A stretch of 64,000 bases of DNA from JAPHTQ01 sp050302275 (GTDB lineage: Bacteria > Pseudomonadota > Gammaproteobacteria > Thiohalomonadales > Thiohalomonadaceae), in the NCBI GenBank assembly GCA_050302275.1, contig JBNLAT010000002.1:1-64000 (forward strand). Reading direction: 5' to 3'. Made by a program: the position numbers and the translations under genes. This document shows positions 1 through 9,152 of the stretch, piece by piece. Each line of letters begins with the position of its first letter. Position 1 is the stretch's first letter. The notes under the pieces are model-generated. The model had not been told where the DNA came from. It saw only the letters and a list, made by a program, of their open reading frames with translations, and did no database searches.

Positions 1-285
1 GTGAGCGGCGTGCTCGATGTCGAGGACCCGATTAAGGGTGAATTTACCCTTGAGGTTTCGTCTCCCGGACTGGATCGACCACTGTTCAGCGAAGCGCACT
101 ATCAGCGCTATAACGGTTCGATGGCGGAGATTCGCCTGCGTGCCCCGCTGGAAGGGCGACGCAAGTTCAGAGGATGCCTGCAGGGCGTGTCTGACGGCAA
201 GGTTTTGATTGAAGTGGATGGGGTTGAGTACGCAGTACCGCTGGACGGGATTGAGAAGGCGAACCTGATTCACGAATGGCAGTGA
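1..285 (+). CDS. rimP: Ribosome maturation factor RimP, C-terminal part (cut by window edge)
   Basis: RimP binds the 30S subunit and helps its maturation. The 94 visible codons hold the family's F-T-L-E-V-S-S-P-G-L-D-R-P-L motif (about residues 15-28), followed by the small SH3-like C-terminal domain. Full RimP is about 150 residues, so the N-terminal third lies upstream and the GTG at base 1 is probably internal (V-S-G-V-L-D). It is followed 70 nt later by nusA on the same strand, the normal gammaproteobacterial order. Identification is secure; the gene is partial only because of the window boundary. Confidence 0.93.
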   Translation: MSGVLDVEDPIKGEFTLEVSSPGLDRPLFSEAHYQRYNGSMAEIRLRAPLEGRRKFRGCLQGVSDGKVLIEVDGVEYAVPLDGIEKANLIHEWQ

Positions 286-355
286 CCGCCTCGCGGTTAC
301 ACAACGAGTTGGAACCTACCGGGTTCCAGGTTTTAGGGCAGTTAGAGGCTGTTTT

Positions 356-1858
356 ATGAACAAAGAGATTCTGCTGGTTGTCGATGCAGTTTCCAACGAG
401 AAGGGCGTCGACAAGGAGATCATCTTCGAGGCGATGGAGATTGCCCTGGCGACCGCAACCAAGAAAAAGCATGGTGGCGAGGTCGACATTCGTGTCGATA
501 TCGACCGCGAATCCGGCGATTACGAAACCTTCCGTCGTTGGGAAGTGATCGACGATAGCGAGACCCAGCAACTGGAGCATCCTGAGCGCCAGATCACCCT
601 GAGTGCTGCACAGATTGATGAGCCTGAGATTCAGCCTGGCGACTTTACCGAAGAGCAGATCGAGTCGGTAGAGTTTGGCCGTATCGCAGCACAGACTGCC
701 AAGCAGGTTATTGTGCAGAAGGTTCGTGAAGCTGAGCGCGCCCAGGTGGTCGAAGCCTATCAGGATCGCGTTGGCGAGCTGATCAATGGCGTGGTTAAGC
801 GTATCGACCGCGGCAATGTCATTCTCGACCTGGGTAACAATATTGAAGCACTGGTACCGCGTGAGCAGATGATTCCGCGTGAACCTGTGCGTCCCGGCGA
901 CCGGGTTCGTGGTTACCTCTACGATGTGCGTTCCGAGCCCCGTGGCCCGCAGCTGTTCGTTAGCCGCACCAGTCCCGAATTCCTGATTGAACTGTTTAAG
1001 CTGGAAGTCCCGGAAGTGGGCGATAGCCTGATCGATATTATGGGTGCCGCCCGTGACCCGGGCCTGCGCGCCAAGATCGCGGTGCGTTCCAACGACCAGC
1101 GTATCGACCCGGTCGGTGCCTGTGTTGGTATGCGTGGTTCTCGCGTGCAGTCGGTGACCAACGAGGTCAACGGTGAGCGTGTCGACATCGTGCTGTGGAA
1201 TGACAACCCGGCCCAGTTCGTGATCAACGCCATGGCGCCGGCCGAGGTGAAATCCATCGTCGTTGACGAAGACTCCGGCAGCATGGATATCGCGGTAGAC
1301 GAAGAGCAGCTTTCCCAGGCCATCGGCCGTGGTGGTCAGAACGTGCGTCTGGCCAGCGAGCTGACTGGTTGGGAACTGAACGTCATGACCGAAGCCCAGG
1401 CCGAGGAGAAGAACGAGTCTGAGCTGAAGTCGCTGATTACCATGTTCCACGAAAAACTGAACGTGGACGAAGAGGTTGCAAGCATCCTGGTGCAGGAAGG
1501 TTTTTCCAGTGTTGAAGAGGTTGCCTACGTACCGGTGGCCGAGATGCTGGAAATCGAAGAGTTCGACGAAGATATCGTCAACGAACTACGTGCCCGTGCC
1601 AAAGATATTCTGGTTACTGAAGAGATCAGTAACGAAGAGCACGGTGGTGCTGAACCTGAACAGAGTCTTCTGGAAATGGAAGGTATGGACCAGGAACTGG
1701 CCGAGGCGCTGGCAAAGACCGGCGTTACCACCATGGATGACCTGGCCGAACTGGCTGTCGATGACCTGATGGAAATCGACGGTATGGATGAAGAGCGTGC
1801 GGCAAAACTGATTATGACCGCGCGTGCTCCCTGGTTTGCTGATGAGCAGGAAGGTTGA
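356..1858 (+). CDS. nusA: Transcription termination/antitermination factor NusA
   Basis: NusA binds RNA polymerase and nascent RNA and modulates pausing, termination and antitermination. The 500-residue protein shows the N-terminal RNAP-binding domain (M-N-K-E-I-L-L-V), an S1 domain around residues 135-200, two KH domains (including G-R-G-G-Q-N-V-R near residue 325) and two acidic C-terminal helix-hairpin-helix repeats (about 365-495), the long form typical of gammaproteobacteria. The ATG is preceded by TTAGAGG. It lies between rimP and infB and is probably co-transcribed with both. Confidence 0.97.
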   Translation: MNKEILLVVDAVSNEKGVDKEIIFEAMEIALATATKKKHGGEVDIRVDIDRESGDYETFRRWEVIDDSETQQLEHPERQITLSAAQIDEPEIQPGDFTEEQIESVEFGRIAAQTAKQVIVQKVREAERAQVVEAYQDRVGELINGVVKRIDRGNVILDLGNNIEALVPREQMIPREPVRPGDRVRGYLYDVRSEPRGPQLFVSRTSPEFLIELFKLEVPEVGDSLIDIMGAARDPGLRAKIAVRSNDQRIDPVGACVGMRGSRVQSVTNEVNGERVDIVLWNDNPAQFVINAMAPAEVKSIVVDEDSGSMDIAVDEEQLSQAIGRGGQNVRLASELTGWELNVMTEAQAEEKNESELKSLITMFHEKLNVDEEVASILVQEGFSSVEEVAYVPVAEMLEIEEFDEDIVNELRARAKDILVTEEISNEEHGGAEPEQSLLEMEGMDQELAEALAKTGVTTMDDLAELAVDDLMEIDGMDEERAAKLIMTARAPWFADEQEG

Positions 1859-1874
1859 AGGGCAGGAGTATTAA

Positions 1875-4421
1875 ATGTCAGAGGTTACCGTCACACAATT
1901 TGCTGAGACGATTGGAGTACCGGTCGAGCGACTGCTTGGGCAGCTGAAAGACGCCGGAATCAAAGCCAAAAAAGCGGATGATGTCATTGGCGACGAAGAC
2001 AAGGTCAAGTTGCTGGATTCTCTGCGTCAAAAGCACGGTACCGAAGCGAAAGAGGAACCGGCTGAAGACGGGCCGAAGAAGATCACCCTCAAGCGTCGTA
2101 CCACCAGCGAGCTGAAGGTCGGCGGTTCCAGTGTCAGCAAGGGCAAGACCGTCACCGTTGAGGTGCGTAAGAAACGCACCTACGTGAAGCGCAGCCTGGT
2201 TGAGGCCGAAGAAGACAAGCGTATCGATAGCGAGGTTGCACAGCGCCTGGAGCAGCAGCTCGAGGTTGAAGCGAAGCAGCGCGCCGAGGCGGAAGCCAAG
2301 CGCAAGGCGGAAGAAGCTGAAGCCAAGCGTAAGGCCGAAGAGGAAGAGGCCAAGCGCAAAGAGGAAGAGGCGAAGGCCGCATCTCAACCAGTTGCAGAGC
2401 CTGCCCCCGCACCTGCTCCCGCAGCGCCGCCTGCTGAAGATAAGGCCGCGAAGAAGACCGAACCGCGCAAGCCGGATAAACCCAAGGCGTCAGAGAAGAA
2501 GCCGCGCGGCAAAGGTCGCCGTGATCGCTTTGGCGAAGGTGAGGGTGAGCTGCATATTGCTTCCGACAAGACCGGTCGTCGTAAGAAGAAGGGCGGTGGC
2601 CGAGCTGCCAAACCAGTGGTTAGCGGTGGTGGTAAGCACGGCTTTGAAATGCCTACCGGGCCGATTGTGCACGAGGTCTCTCTTCCTGAAACCATCACCG
2701 TTGGCGAACTGGCACAGAAGATGTCGGTTAAGGCCGCCGAGGTGATTAAGGTGATGATGGGCATGGGCAGCATGGTCACCATCAATCAGGTGCTGGACCA
2801 GGATACCGCCTCGATTGTGGTCGAGGAGATGGGGCACACGCCAGTACTGTTGAAAGAGAATGCGCTGGAAGAAGAGGTTATTCAGGGCGCTGCTGCCGGT
2901 GAGGGTGAAGAAGTTACCCGTGCTCCTGTGGTCACCATCATGGGTCACGTCGACCATGGTAAGACCTCACTGCTCGATTACATTCGTGCCTCCCGTGTTG
3001 CTTCAGGCGAGGCGGGCGGTATTACCCAGCATATCGGTGCCTATCACGTCGAAACCGATCGCGGCATGATTACTTTCCTCGATACCCCCGGCCACGCCGC
3101 GTTTACCGCAATGCGTGCCCGTGGTGCGGAGGTGACCGACCTGGTTGTGCTGGTGGTCGCCGCCGATGACGGCGTGATGCCGCAGACCAAAGAAGCGATT
3201 CAGCACGCCCGCGCTGCCGGTGTGCCGCTGATCGTCGCGGTGAACAAGATCGACAAACCGGAAGCCGATCCGGATCGGGTTAAGAACGAACTGGCCCAAC
3301 AGGAAGTTATTCCGGAAGACTGGGGCGGCGACACCATGTTCGCCCACGTTTCCGCCAAGGCTGGAACCGGCGTAGACGCATTGCTGGAAGGCATTCTGCT
3401 GCAGGCCGAAGTACTGGAACTCAAGGCGGTGGCCGATGGTCCTGCCAGCGGTATCGTGATCGAATCGCGTCTCGACAAGGGCCGTGGTGCGGTCGCCTCC
3501 ATCCTGGTACAACGCGGCACCCTGCGTCGTGGCGACATCGTCCTTGCGGGTCATGAGTATGGTCGGGTTCGCGCCATGCTTGATGAAAACGGCAAGCCAA
3601 TTGATGAGGCAGGTCCCTCCATTCCGGTGGAAATCCTCGGCCTTTCCGGCGTGCCTGCCGCGGGCGACTCCGCTATGGTGGTTGCCGACGAGCGTAAGGC
3701 CCGTGAAGTGGCGCTGTTCCGTCAGGGCAAGTTCCGTGACGTCAAATTTGCCCGTCAGCAGCAGGCCAAACTGGACGACATGTTCAACCAGATGGCCGAA
3801 GGTGAGGTCAACAACCTCAATATCCTGCTTAAGGCCGATGTACAGGGTTCCCTGGAAGCGATCTCCGATGCGCTGCTCAAGCTCTCCACCGATGAGGTGC
3901 GGGTGAAGATCGTCGCCAGCGGTGTCGGCGGGATCAACGAGTCCGATGCCCACCTGGCAGTCGCTTCCAACGCCATCGTGATTGGCTTTAACGTGCGTGC
4001 AGATGCGGGCGCCAAGCGGATCATCGAAGAGCAGGAGATCGACCTGCACTACTACAGCGTTATCTACGAACTCATCGATGAGGTGAAGAGCGCCATGACC
4101 GGCATGCTCGCACCGGAGTTCAAGGAAGAGATTATCGGTCTGGCCGAGGTGCGCGACGTATTCCGTTCACCGAAACTCGGTGCGATCGCCGGTTGTATGG
4201 TGGTCGACGGTACAGTCAAGCGTAACAACCCGATTCGCGTCCTGCGCGACAACGTGGTGATCTACGAAGGTGAACTGGAGTCACTGCGCCGCTTTAAGGA
4301 CGACGTCAACGAAGTTAAGAACGGTACCGAATGCGGTATCGGCGTCAAGAACTACAACGACGTCAAGGTCGGTGACCAGATCGAAGTCTACGAGCGGATA
4401 CAGGTAAAGCGCACCCTCTAA
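1875..4421 (+). CDS. infB: Translation initiation factor IF-2
   Basis: IF-2 is the GTPase that places initiator fMet-tRNA on the 30S subunit and promotes subunit joining. The 848-residue protein has an IF2 N-terminal helical domain, a long low-complexity region rich in Lys, Glu and Ala (about residues 120-215, with repeated A-E-A-K-R-K-A-E-E units), a second IF2_N domain, then the GTPase core: G1 G-H-V-D-H-G-K-T-S, G3 D-T-P-G-H, G4 N-K-I-D, followed by domains II-IV. Start ATG has an AGGAG upstream. It follows nusA by 16 nt and precedes rbfA by 29 nt. Confidence 0.98.
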   Translation: MSEVTVTQFAETIGVPVERLLGQLKDAGIKAKKADDVIGDEDKVKLLDSLRQKHGTEAKEEPAEDGPKKITLKRRTTSELKVGGSSVSKGKTVTVEVRKKRTYVKRSLVEAEEDKRIDSEVAQRLEQQLEVEAKQRAEAEAKRKAEEAEAKRKAEEEEAKRKEEEAKAASQPVAEPAPAPAPAAPPAEDKAAKKTEPRKPDKPKASEKKPRGKGRRDRFGEGEGELHIASDKTGRRKKKGGGRAAKPVVSGGGKHGFEMPTGPIVHEVSLPETITVGELAQKMSVKAAEVIKVMMGMGSMVTINQVLDQDTASIVVEEMGHTPVLLKENALEEEVIQGAAAGEGEEVTRAPVVTIMGHVDHGKTSLLDYIRASRVASGEAGGITQHIGAYHVETDRGMITFLDTPGHAAFTAMRARGAEVTDLVVLVVAADDGVMPQTKEAIQHARAAGVPLIVAVNKIDKPEADPDRVKNELAQQEVIPEDWGGDTMFAHVSAKAGTGVDALLEGILLQAEVLELKAVADGPASGIVIESRLDKGRGAVASILVQRGTLRRGDIVLAGHEYGRVRAMLDENGKPIDEAGPSIPVEILGLSGVPAAGDSAMVVADERKAREVALFRQGKFRDVKFARQQQAKLDDMFNQMAEGEVNNLNILLKADVQGSLEAISDALLKLSTDEVRVKIVASGVGGINESDAHLAVASNAIVIGFNVRADAGAKRIIEEQEIDLHYYSVIYELIDEVKSAMTGMLAPEFKEEIIGLAEVRDVFRSPKLGAIAGCMVVDGTVKRNNPIRVLRDNVVIYEGELESLRRFKDDVNEVKNGTECGIGVKNYNDVKVGDQIEVYERIQVKRTL

Positions 4422-4450
4422 TCGGGGTGTGAACGAGGCAAACACCAGGC

Positions 4451-4822
4451 GTGGCAAAAGAGTTTAGTCGCAGTCGTCGAGTCGGCGAGCAGATCCAGCG
4501 TGAACTGGCGGAGCTGGTACAGCGGGAGCTGAATGATCCCCGTCTGGGAATGGTGACCGTCTCCGCGGTTGAAGTGAGCCGTGACCTTACCGTTGCCAAG
4601 GTCTTCTTCACCGTGCTCAATCCGGGGCACGATGTGGCAGAGACCCTTGAAGGGCTGACCCATGCCACCGGTTTCCTGCGTCGGGAACTGGGACGTCGAA
4701 TGAAATTGCGGGTGGTGCCCGAGCTGCGTTTTCAGTACGACAGCTCGATTGAAGAGGGTTCGCGCCTCAGCGCCCTGATCGACAAAGCCGTATCCGGCGA
4801 TAGAGACAAGAACGAGGATTAA
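4451..4822 (+). CDS. rbfA: 30S ribosome-binding factor RbfA
   Basis: RbfA is a small KH-like factor needed for late 30S maturation and cold adaptation. The 123-residue length is normal, and the family signatures R-R-V-G-E-Q-I-Q-R-E-L near the N-terminus and D-L-T-V-A-K-V-F-F in the middle are clear. The start is GTG (GTG-GCA-AAA-GAG). It lies between infB and truB in the nusA operon, the usual place. Confidence 0.95.
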   Translation: MAKEFSRSRRVGEQIQRELAELVQRELNDPRLGMVTVSAVEVSRDLTVAKVFFTVLNPGHDVAETLEGLTHATGFLRRELGRRMKLRVVPELRFQYDSSIEEGSRLSALIDKAVSGDRDKNED

Positions 4823-4827
4823 CCGGA

Positions 4828-5748
4828 ATGGCTCGGCGAAGCAAAAATCGTGGCCGCAGGGTCAACGGCATCCTGCTGCTGGACAAGCCGTTGGGGATTA
4901 CCTCCAACGCCGCGCTGCAGGAGGCGAAACGCCTGTTCCGTGCCGCCAAGGCAGGGCATACCGGTAACCTGGACCCGCTGGCCAGCGGCATGTTGCCGAT
5001 CTGCTTTGGCGAGGCGACCAAGTTTTCGGTCTACCTGCTGGATGCGGACAAGGTCTATCTCGGCAACTGCAAGCTGGGTATCCGCACCACCACCGCCGAT
5101 GCGGAGGGGGAGATCGTCGAAACCCGCCCGGTGCCGACATTGACCGAGGCCCAGGTGGAGGCGGTACTGGATAAATTCCGCGGTGAGATCGAGCAGATCC
5201 CGCCGATGCACTCTGCGATCAAGCAGAACGGCCAGCCGCTCTACAAGCTGGCACGGCAGGGGATTGAAGTGGAGCGTCAGCCGCGCAAGGTGACCATCCA
5301 CGAACTGACCCTGACCCGCCTTGAAGGCGATGAACTGGATATGACTGTCCACTGCTCCAAGGGTACCTATATTCGTACTCTGGTGGAGGACATCGGTGCG
5401 GCGCTGGGTTGTGGCGCCTACCTTAGCGGCCTGCGTCGCACCCGGGTCGGACCGTTTCCCGAGGCGGAGATGGTGACTCTGGACGAATTACGAGCCGAGG
5501 CAGAAGAGGGGGCGGAACAACTTGATCGCCACCTGCTGCCAGCGGATCACGCCCTCGGGGGTTACCCCGAGGTGAAGCTTACCGAGAGCAGCCTGTTCTA
5601 TGTACGACAGGGACAGGCGGTTCAGGTACCTCAGGCCCCCACCGAAGGGTGGGTGCGCCTGTTCGACACCGATGGCGATTTTGTCGGTGTCGGGGCTGTA
5701 CTTGATGACGGCCGAATCGCCCCTAAACGCCTGCTAAGTGCCGGTTAA
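4828..5748 (+). CDS. truB: tRNA pseudouridine(55) synthase TruB
   Basis: TruB makes the universal pseudouridine 55 in the T-loop of tRNAs. The 306-residue protein has the catalytic motif H-T-G-N-L-D-P-L-A-S-G near residue 40, in which the Asp is the nucleophile, the K-G-T-Y-I-R-T-L motif near residue 180 and a C-terminal PUA-like domain. It starts 5 nt after the rbfA stop codon, so translational coupling is likely. The 101-nt gap to rpsO holds a candidate promoter. Confidence 0.96.
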   Translation: MARRSKNRGRRVNGILLLDKPLGITSNAALQEAKRLFRAAKAGHTGNLDPLASGMLPICFGEATKFSVYLLDADKVYLGNCKLGIRTTTADAEGEIVETRPVPTLTEAQVEAVLDKFRGEIEQIPPMHSAIKQNGQPLYKLARQGIEVERQPRKVTIHELTLTRLEGDELDMTVHCSKGTYIRTLVEDIGAALGCGAYLSGLRRTRVGPFPEAEMVTLDELRAEAEEGAEQLDRHLLPADHALGGYPEVKLTESSLFYVRQGQAVQVPQAPTEGWVRLFDTDGDFVGVGAVLDDGRIAPKRLLSAG

Positions 5749-5773
5749 TAGGGGTATTAATGGCGGATTCACC

Positions 5774-5802
5774 TTGTTCCCCGATGGGCACACGGTTAGA
5801 AT
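5774..5802 (+). promoter_or_regulatory. Candidate sigma-70 promoter of rpsO
   Basis: TTGTTC at 5774-5779 and TAGAAT at 5797-5802 are separated by 17 nt, upstream of rpsO in the truB-rpsO gap. The stretch TTAGAA-N6-TTCTAA overlaps the -10 and could form a small hairpin or operator. A separate rpsO promoter is known in enterobacteria; here it is inferred from sequence only. Confidence 0.42.
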
Positions 5803-5849
5803 TCGCGTTCTAAATTGATTGAAGTGATTGACCTAGGAGTCTTACCCAG

Positions 5850-6119
5850 ATGTCTCTGAGCAACGAGCAAAAAGCCAATATCATCAAGGAATATGGCAAA
5901 GGCGATAACGACACCGGTTCCCCGGAAGTGCAAATTGCACTGCTGTCGGCAAATATCGAAGGCCTTTCCGGACATTTTAAGGAACACATCCATGACCACC
6001 ACTCCCGTCGTGGTCTGCTGCGGATGGTAAGCCAGCGCCGCAAGCTGCTGGACTACCTGAAGAAGAAAGATATCGAGCGTTACCGCTCCATTATCTCTCG
6101 CCTCGGCCTGCGTAAGTAA
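5850..6119 (+). CDS. rpsO: 30S ribosomal protein S15
   Basis: S15 is a primary 16S rRNA-binding protein of the small subunit platform. The 89-residue protein starts M-S-L-S-N-E-Q-K and carries the H-x-x-D-H-H-S-R-R-G-L-L motif around residues 40-55 and the C-terminal Y-R-S-I-I-S-R-L-G-L-R-K. The ATG follows a CTAGGAGT Shine-Dalgarno. It precedes pnp across a 155-nt gap that contains a long stem-loop, as in E. coli. Confidence 0.98.
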   Translation: MSLSNEQKANIIKEYGKGDNDTGSPEVQIALLSANIEGLSGHFKEHIHDHHSRRGLLRMVSQRRKLLDYLKKKDIERYRSIISRLGLRK

Positions 6120-6134
6120 GCCATTCAGTTCGTC

Positions 6135-6240
6135 ACAGCGATACGGGGGAGCAGGGAACAGGAAGCAAGCGGTTAGCAGAATTCAGACATCTGGTTAATT
6201 ACACCGCACTACCTGTTATCCGACTCCCCCGATTGCTGTA
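6135..6240 (+). ncRNA. Long stem-loop in the pnp leader (possible RNase III/PNPase autoregulation site)
   Basis: The rpsO-pnp gap holds two arms that pair across about 105 nt: ACAGCGATACGGGGGAG at 6135-6151 with CTCCCCCGATTGCTGT at 6224-6239, extended inward by ACAGG with CCTGT. In E. coli a comparable pnp leader hairpin is cut by RNase III and then used by PNPase to repress its own mRNA. Same function here is inferred from position and architecture; rnc is present at 56006-56683. Confidence 0.6.
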
Positions 6241-6274
6241 TGTCAGTTAAGCGATAAACCAAAAGGATTCAACA

Positions 6275-8368
6275 GTGAAGCCTGTCAAGAAAGAGTTCCA
6301 GTATGGGGAACACGCGGTCACTCTGGAAACCGGCGAGATTGCCCGCCAGGCCAGCGGTGCCGTCATGGCCAGCATGGGAGACACCACCGTTCTGGTTACC
6401 GTGGTCGCTGCCAAAGAGGCCCAGGAGGGTAGAGATTTCTTCCCGCTGACCGTCGACTATCAGGAAAAGACCTACGCCGCGGGCAAGATCCCCGGTGGTT
6501 TCTTCCGCCGCGAAGGTCGACCGAGCGAAAACGAAACGCTGACCGCCCGCCTTATCGACCGCCCCATCCGCCCGCTCTTCCCCGACGGTTTCCTCAACGA
6601 AGTACAAGTTATCTGCACCGTCGTCTCCCTCGACCCCGAAATCAACCCCGACGTGGTTTCCATGATCGGCACCTCTGCGGCACTGGCCGTTTCCGGTGTA
6701 CCGTTCAACGGTCCGCTGGGTGCTGCACGGGTCGGTTATATCGATGACAACTACGTGCTCAACCCCTCACGCAGCCAGCTGGAAAACTCCAAGCTGGACC
6801 TGGTGGTTGCCGGTACCGCAAGCGCGGTTCTGATGGTCGAATCCGAGGCCGACTGCCTCAGCGAAGAGGTGATGCTGGGTTCGGTTATCTTCGGTCACGA
6901 CAGCATGCAGACCGTGATTAACGCGGTAAGCGAATTCGCTGCCGAAGCTGGTGCGGAAGCATGGGAGTGGCAGGCGCCTGCCCATGACGAGTCTGCCTTT
7001 AACGCCGTCTCTGCCGAAGCCGAAGCCGCCTTCACCGAGGCCTACCAGATCACCGAAAAGATGGCCCGTTACGGCCGCCTGAGCGAGATCCGCAGCGGCG
7101 TTATCGCCAAGCTGTGTGGTGAAGAGGCTGCTGAGCCGCTGTCAGAAGGCAAGGTTCGTGAAGCGATGGAAAAACTGGAGAAGCAGATCGTTCGCGGTCG
7201 CATCATCTCCGGTCAGCCGCGTATCGACGGTCGCGATACCCGCACCGTACGCCCGATCACCGTGCGTACCGGCGTGCTCAAACGCACCCACGGTTCCGCG
7301 CTGTTCACCCGCGGTGAAACTCAGGCGATGGTCGTGACCACCCTCGGTACCGCCCGTGACGCGCAGATCATCGATGCCCTGGAAGGGGAGCGTAAAGAGC
7401 ACTTCCTGCTGCACTACAACTTCCCGCCGTACTCTGTCGGTGAGACCGGTCGTGTTGGTAGCCCCAAGCGCCGCGAGATCGGCCACGGTCGTCTGGCCAA
7501 GCGTGGCGTTGCCGCGATTATGCCGAGCGTCGAAGAGTTCCCCTACACCGTACGTGTGGTTTCCGAGATCACCGAGTCCAACGGTTCCAGCTCCATGGCC
7601 AGTGTCTGCGGTAGCGCCCTGGCGCTGATGGACGCCGGTGTGCCGATCAAGGCGCCGGTGGCCGGTGTGGCGATGGGCCTGATTAAAGAGTCCGACAAGT
7701 TCGCTGTCCTCACCGATATTCTCGGTGACGAGGATCACCTCGGCGACATGGACTTCAAAGTAGCCGGTACCGACTACGGTATTACCGCGCTACAGATGGA
7801 CATCAAGATCGAAGGCATCACCAAAGAGATCATGGATATCGCTCTGGGTCAGGCCAAAGAAGGTCGTCTGCATATCCTTGGCGAGATGGGCAAGGTTATC
7901 GACAAGCCGCGTGAAGAGATGTCTGACTTCGCGCCGCGTTACATTACCTTCAAGATCAACCCGGACAAGATCCGCGACGTTATCGGCAAGGGCGGTGCTA
8001 CCATCCGCTCCATCACCGAAGAGACCGGTGCTTCCATCGATCTCAGTGACGACGGTACCGTGAAGATCGCCTCGGTCGACAATGCCGCCGGTAAAGAAGC
8101 ACAGCGTCGTATCGAGCAGCTGACCGCCGACGTTGAAGTAGGCAAGATCTACGAAGGTCGCGTTGCCAAGCTGATGGACTTCGGTGCCTTTGTCACCGTA
8201 CTGCCCGGCAAGGACGGTCTGGTCCACATTTCGCAAATCTCTGAAGAGCGCGTCGAGAAGGTTAGCGACAAGCTTAACGAGGGCGATGTGGTTAAGGTTA
8301 AGGTTCTGGAGATCGACAAGCAGGGCCGTATCCGTCTGAGCATGAAGGCGGTAACCGCTGAAGAGTGA
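6275..8368 (+). CDS. pnp: Polyribonucleotide nucleotidyltransferase (PNPase)
   Basis: PNPase degrades RNA phosphorolytically from the 3' end and is a degradosome component. The 697-residue protein has two RNase PH domains (about 10-210 and 310-545, the second with the F-P-P-Y-S-V-G-E-T-G-R motif), a linking helical domain, a KH domain (V-I-G-K-G-G-A-T-I-R near residue 570) and a C-terminal S1 domain ending near residue 690. The start is GTG with AAAGGATT upstream. A terminator follows directly. Confidence 0.97.
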   Translation: MKPVKKEFQYGEHAVTLETGEIARQASGAVMASMGDTTVLVTVVAAKEAQEGRDFFPLTVDYQEKTYAAGKIPGGFFRREGRPSENETLTARLIDRPIRPLFPDGFLNEVQVICTVVSLDPEINPDVVSMIGTSAALAVSGVPFNGPLGAARVGYIDDNYVLNPSRSQLENSKLDLVVAGTASAVLMVESEADCLSEEVMLGSVIFGHDSMQTVINAVSEFAAEAGAEAWEWQAPAHDESAFNAVSAEAEAAFTEAYQITEKMARYGRLSEIRSGVIAKLCGEEAAEPLSEGKVREAMEKLEKQIVRGRIISGQPRIDGRDTRTVRPITVRTGVLKRTHGSALFTRGETQAMVVTTLGTARDAQIIDALEGERKEHFLLHYNFPPYSVGETGRVGSPKRREIGHGRLAKRGVAAIMPSVEEFPYTVRVVSEITESNGSSSMASVCGSALALMDAGVPIKAPVAGVAMGLIKESDKFAVLTDILGDEDHLGDMDFKVAGTDYGITALQMDIKIEGITKEIMDIALGQAKEGRLHILGEMGKVIDKPREEMSDFAPRYITFKINPDKIRDVIGKGGATIRSITEETGASIDLSDDGTVKIASVDNAAGKEAQRRIEQLTADVEVGKIYEGRVAKLMDFGAFVTVLPGKDGLVHISQISEERVEKVSDKLNEGDVVKVKVLEIDKQGRIRLSMKAVTAEE

Positions 8369-8394
8369 TTCGGTCAGTTGTACCGGATATGAAG

Positions 8395-8418
8395 AAGGGG
8401 CCGCAAGGCCCCTTTTTT
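8395..8418 (+). terminator. Rho-independent terminator of the rimP-pnp operon
   Basis: An 8-bp perfect stem AAGGGGCC / GGCCCCTT closed by a GCAA tetraloop is followed by a T run, 27 nt after the pnp stop. This marks the end of the nusA-pnp transcription unit. Confidence 0.92.
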
Positions 8419-8542
8419 GTGTCCAGGTGATTTGTCCATTGGCGTCAGCGCAAAGGCATCAGTTAAGATGATGTTTTGTTTTTGCGGCGGCAATCAGGTT
8501 GCCCAGGATTTTGGGAGCAGGACGATTAATAAGTTATTGCGC

Positions 8543-9055
8543 ATGGTGCACAGCCAATCACCTGATGTTCGATTGATCATCGCGATGATGTGTTTGATGG
8601 CCGGGTTTTATCTGGCGCTACACGGGGCCTGGTACGCCGTGTTGTTCACCTTGTTGGCGTTATGGCTGGTCTGGGACGCTTTGCGTAACGGTACGGTCTG
8701 GCATGGCTTTCATGCGTTTCGGCGCGGCAACCATACGGTGGTGCGTAACGCCATGTTGTTAATGCGCTGGCCTAATTTGCTTAGTCGCCAGAGTCTGGCC
8801 TATTACCACTGGTTGAAAGGGGTGGTCGATATGAGCGATGGTCGCTTTGCAGCGGCCAAGGTCCATCTATTGGTGGCGGCTAGTGGTCTGTTGCGTACCG
8901 AGAATGATCGATCCCTGGTGCACTGTCTGTTGAGTGAGGTGGCGATGCAGCAGGAGGAGCCAGAAGTCGCTCGTGAGCACCTGCGGCATGCCACCGCGCT
9001 GCAACACCATCCTGAAGTGGATCGTATTATCGCCAGCCTCGCTTCACGATTGTGA
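8543..9055 (+). CDS. Membrane-anchored TPR-like protein of unknown function
   Basis: I do not recognise a named family. From this ATG the protein is about 170 residues: two hydrophobic segments in the first 45 residues, then a soluble helical part whose spacing (Y-Y-H-W-L-K-G-V-V-D-M-S-D-G-R-F-A-A-A, then E-V-A-M-Q-Q-E-E-P-E-V-A-R-E-H-L) looks like two degenerate TPR repeats. The frame is open up to 8417, but that start lies in the pnp terminator; ATGs at 8468 and 8543 are more likely, and neither has a strong Shine-Dalgarno. It is a single gene between the pnp terminator and mtnB. Confidence 0.6.
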   Translation: MVHSQSPDVRLIIAMMCLMAGFYLALHGAWYAVLFTLLALWLVWDALRNGTVWHGFHAFRRGNHTVVRNAMLLMRWPNLLSRQSLAYYHWLKGVVDMSDGRFAAAKVHLLVAASGLLRTENDRSLVHCLLSEVAMQQEEPEVAREHLRHATALQHHPEVDRIIASLASRL

Positions 9056-9152
9056 TGGGTGTATTTGATCGACTTTTCAGAAAATGGCACCGTTGACTAT
9101 CGACTGTCATCTTGGTCAGTTAGTTTGCACCTATCGATAACGGGAGTTGAAC

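Noticed and set aside
167..1450. Long antisense open frame (427 codons) over nusA
   Set aside because: It is the shadow of a GC-rich, codon-biased gene on the other strand, and resembles no protein family.
8417..8542. N-terminal extension of the TPR-like gene to 8417
   Set aside because: The start would lie inside the pnp terminator and the extra residues are Cys-rich and unlike a membrane-protein N-terminus.
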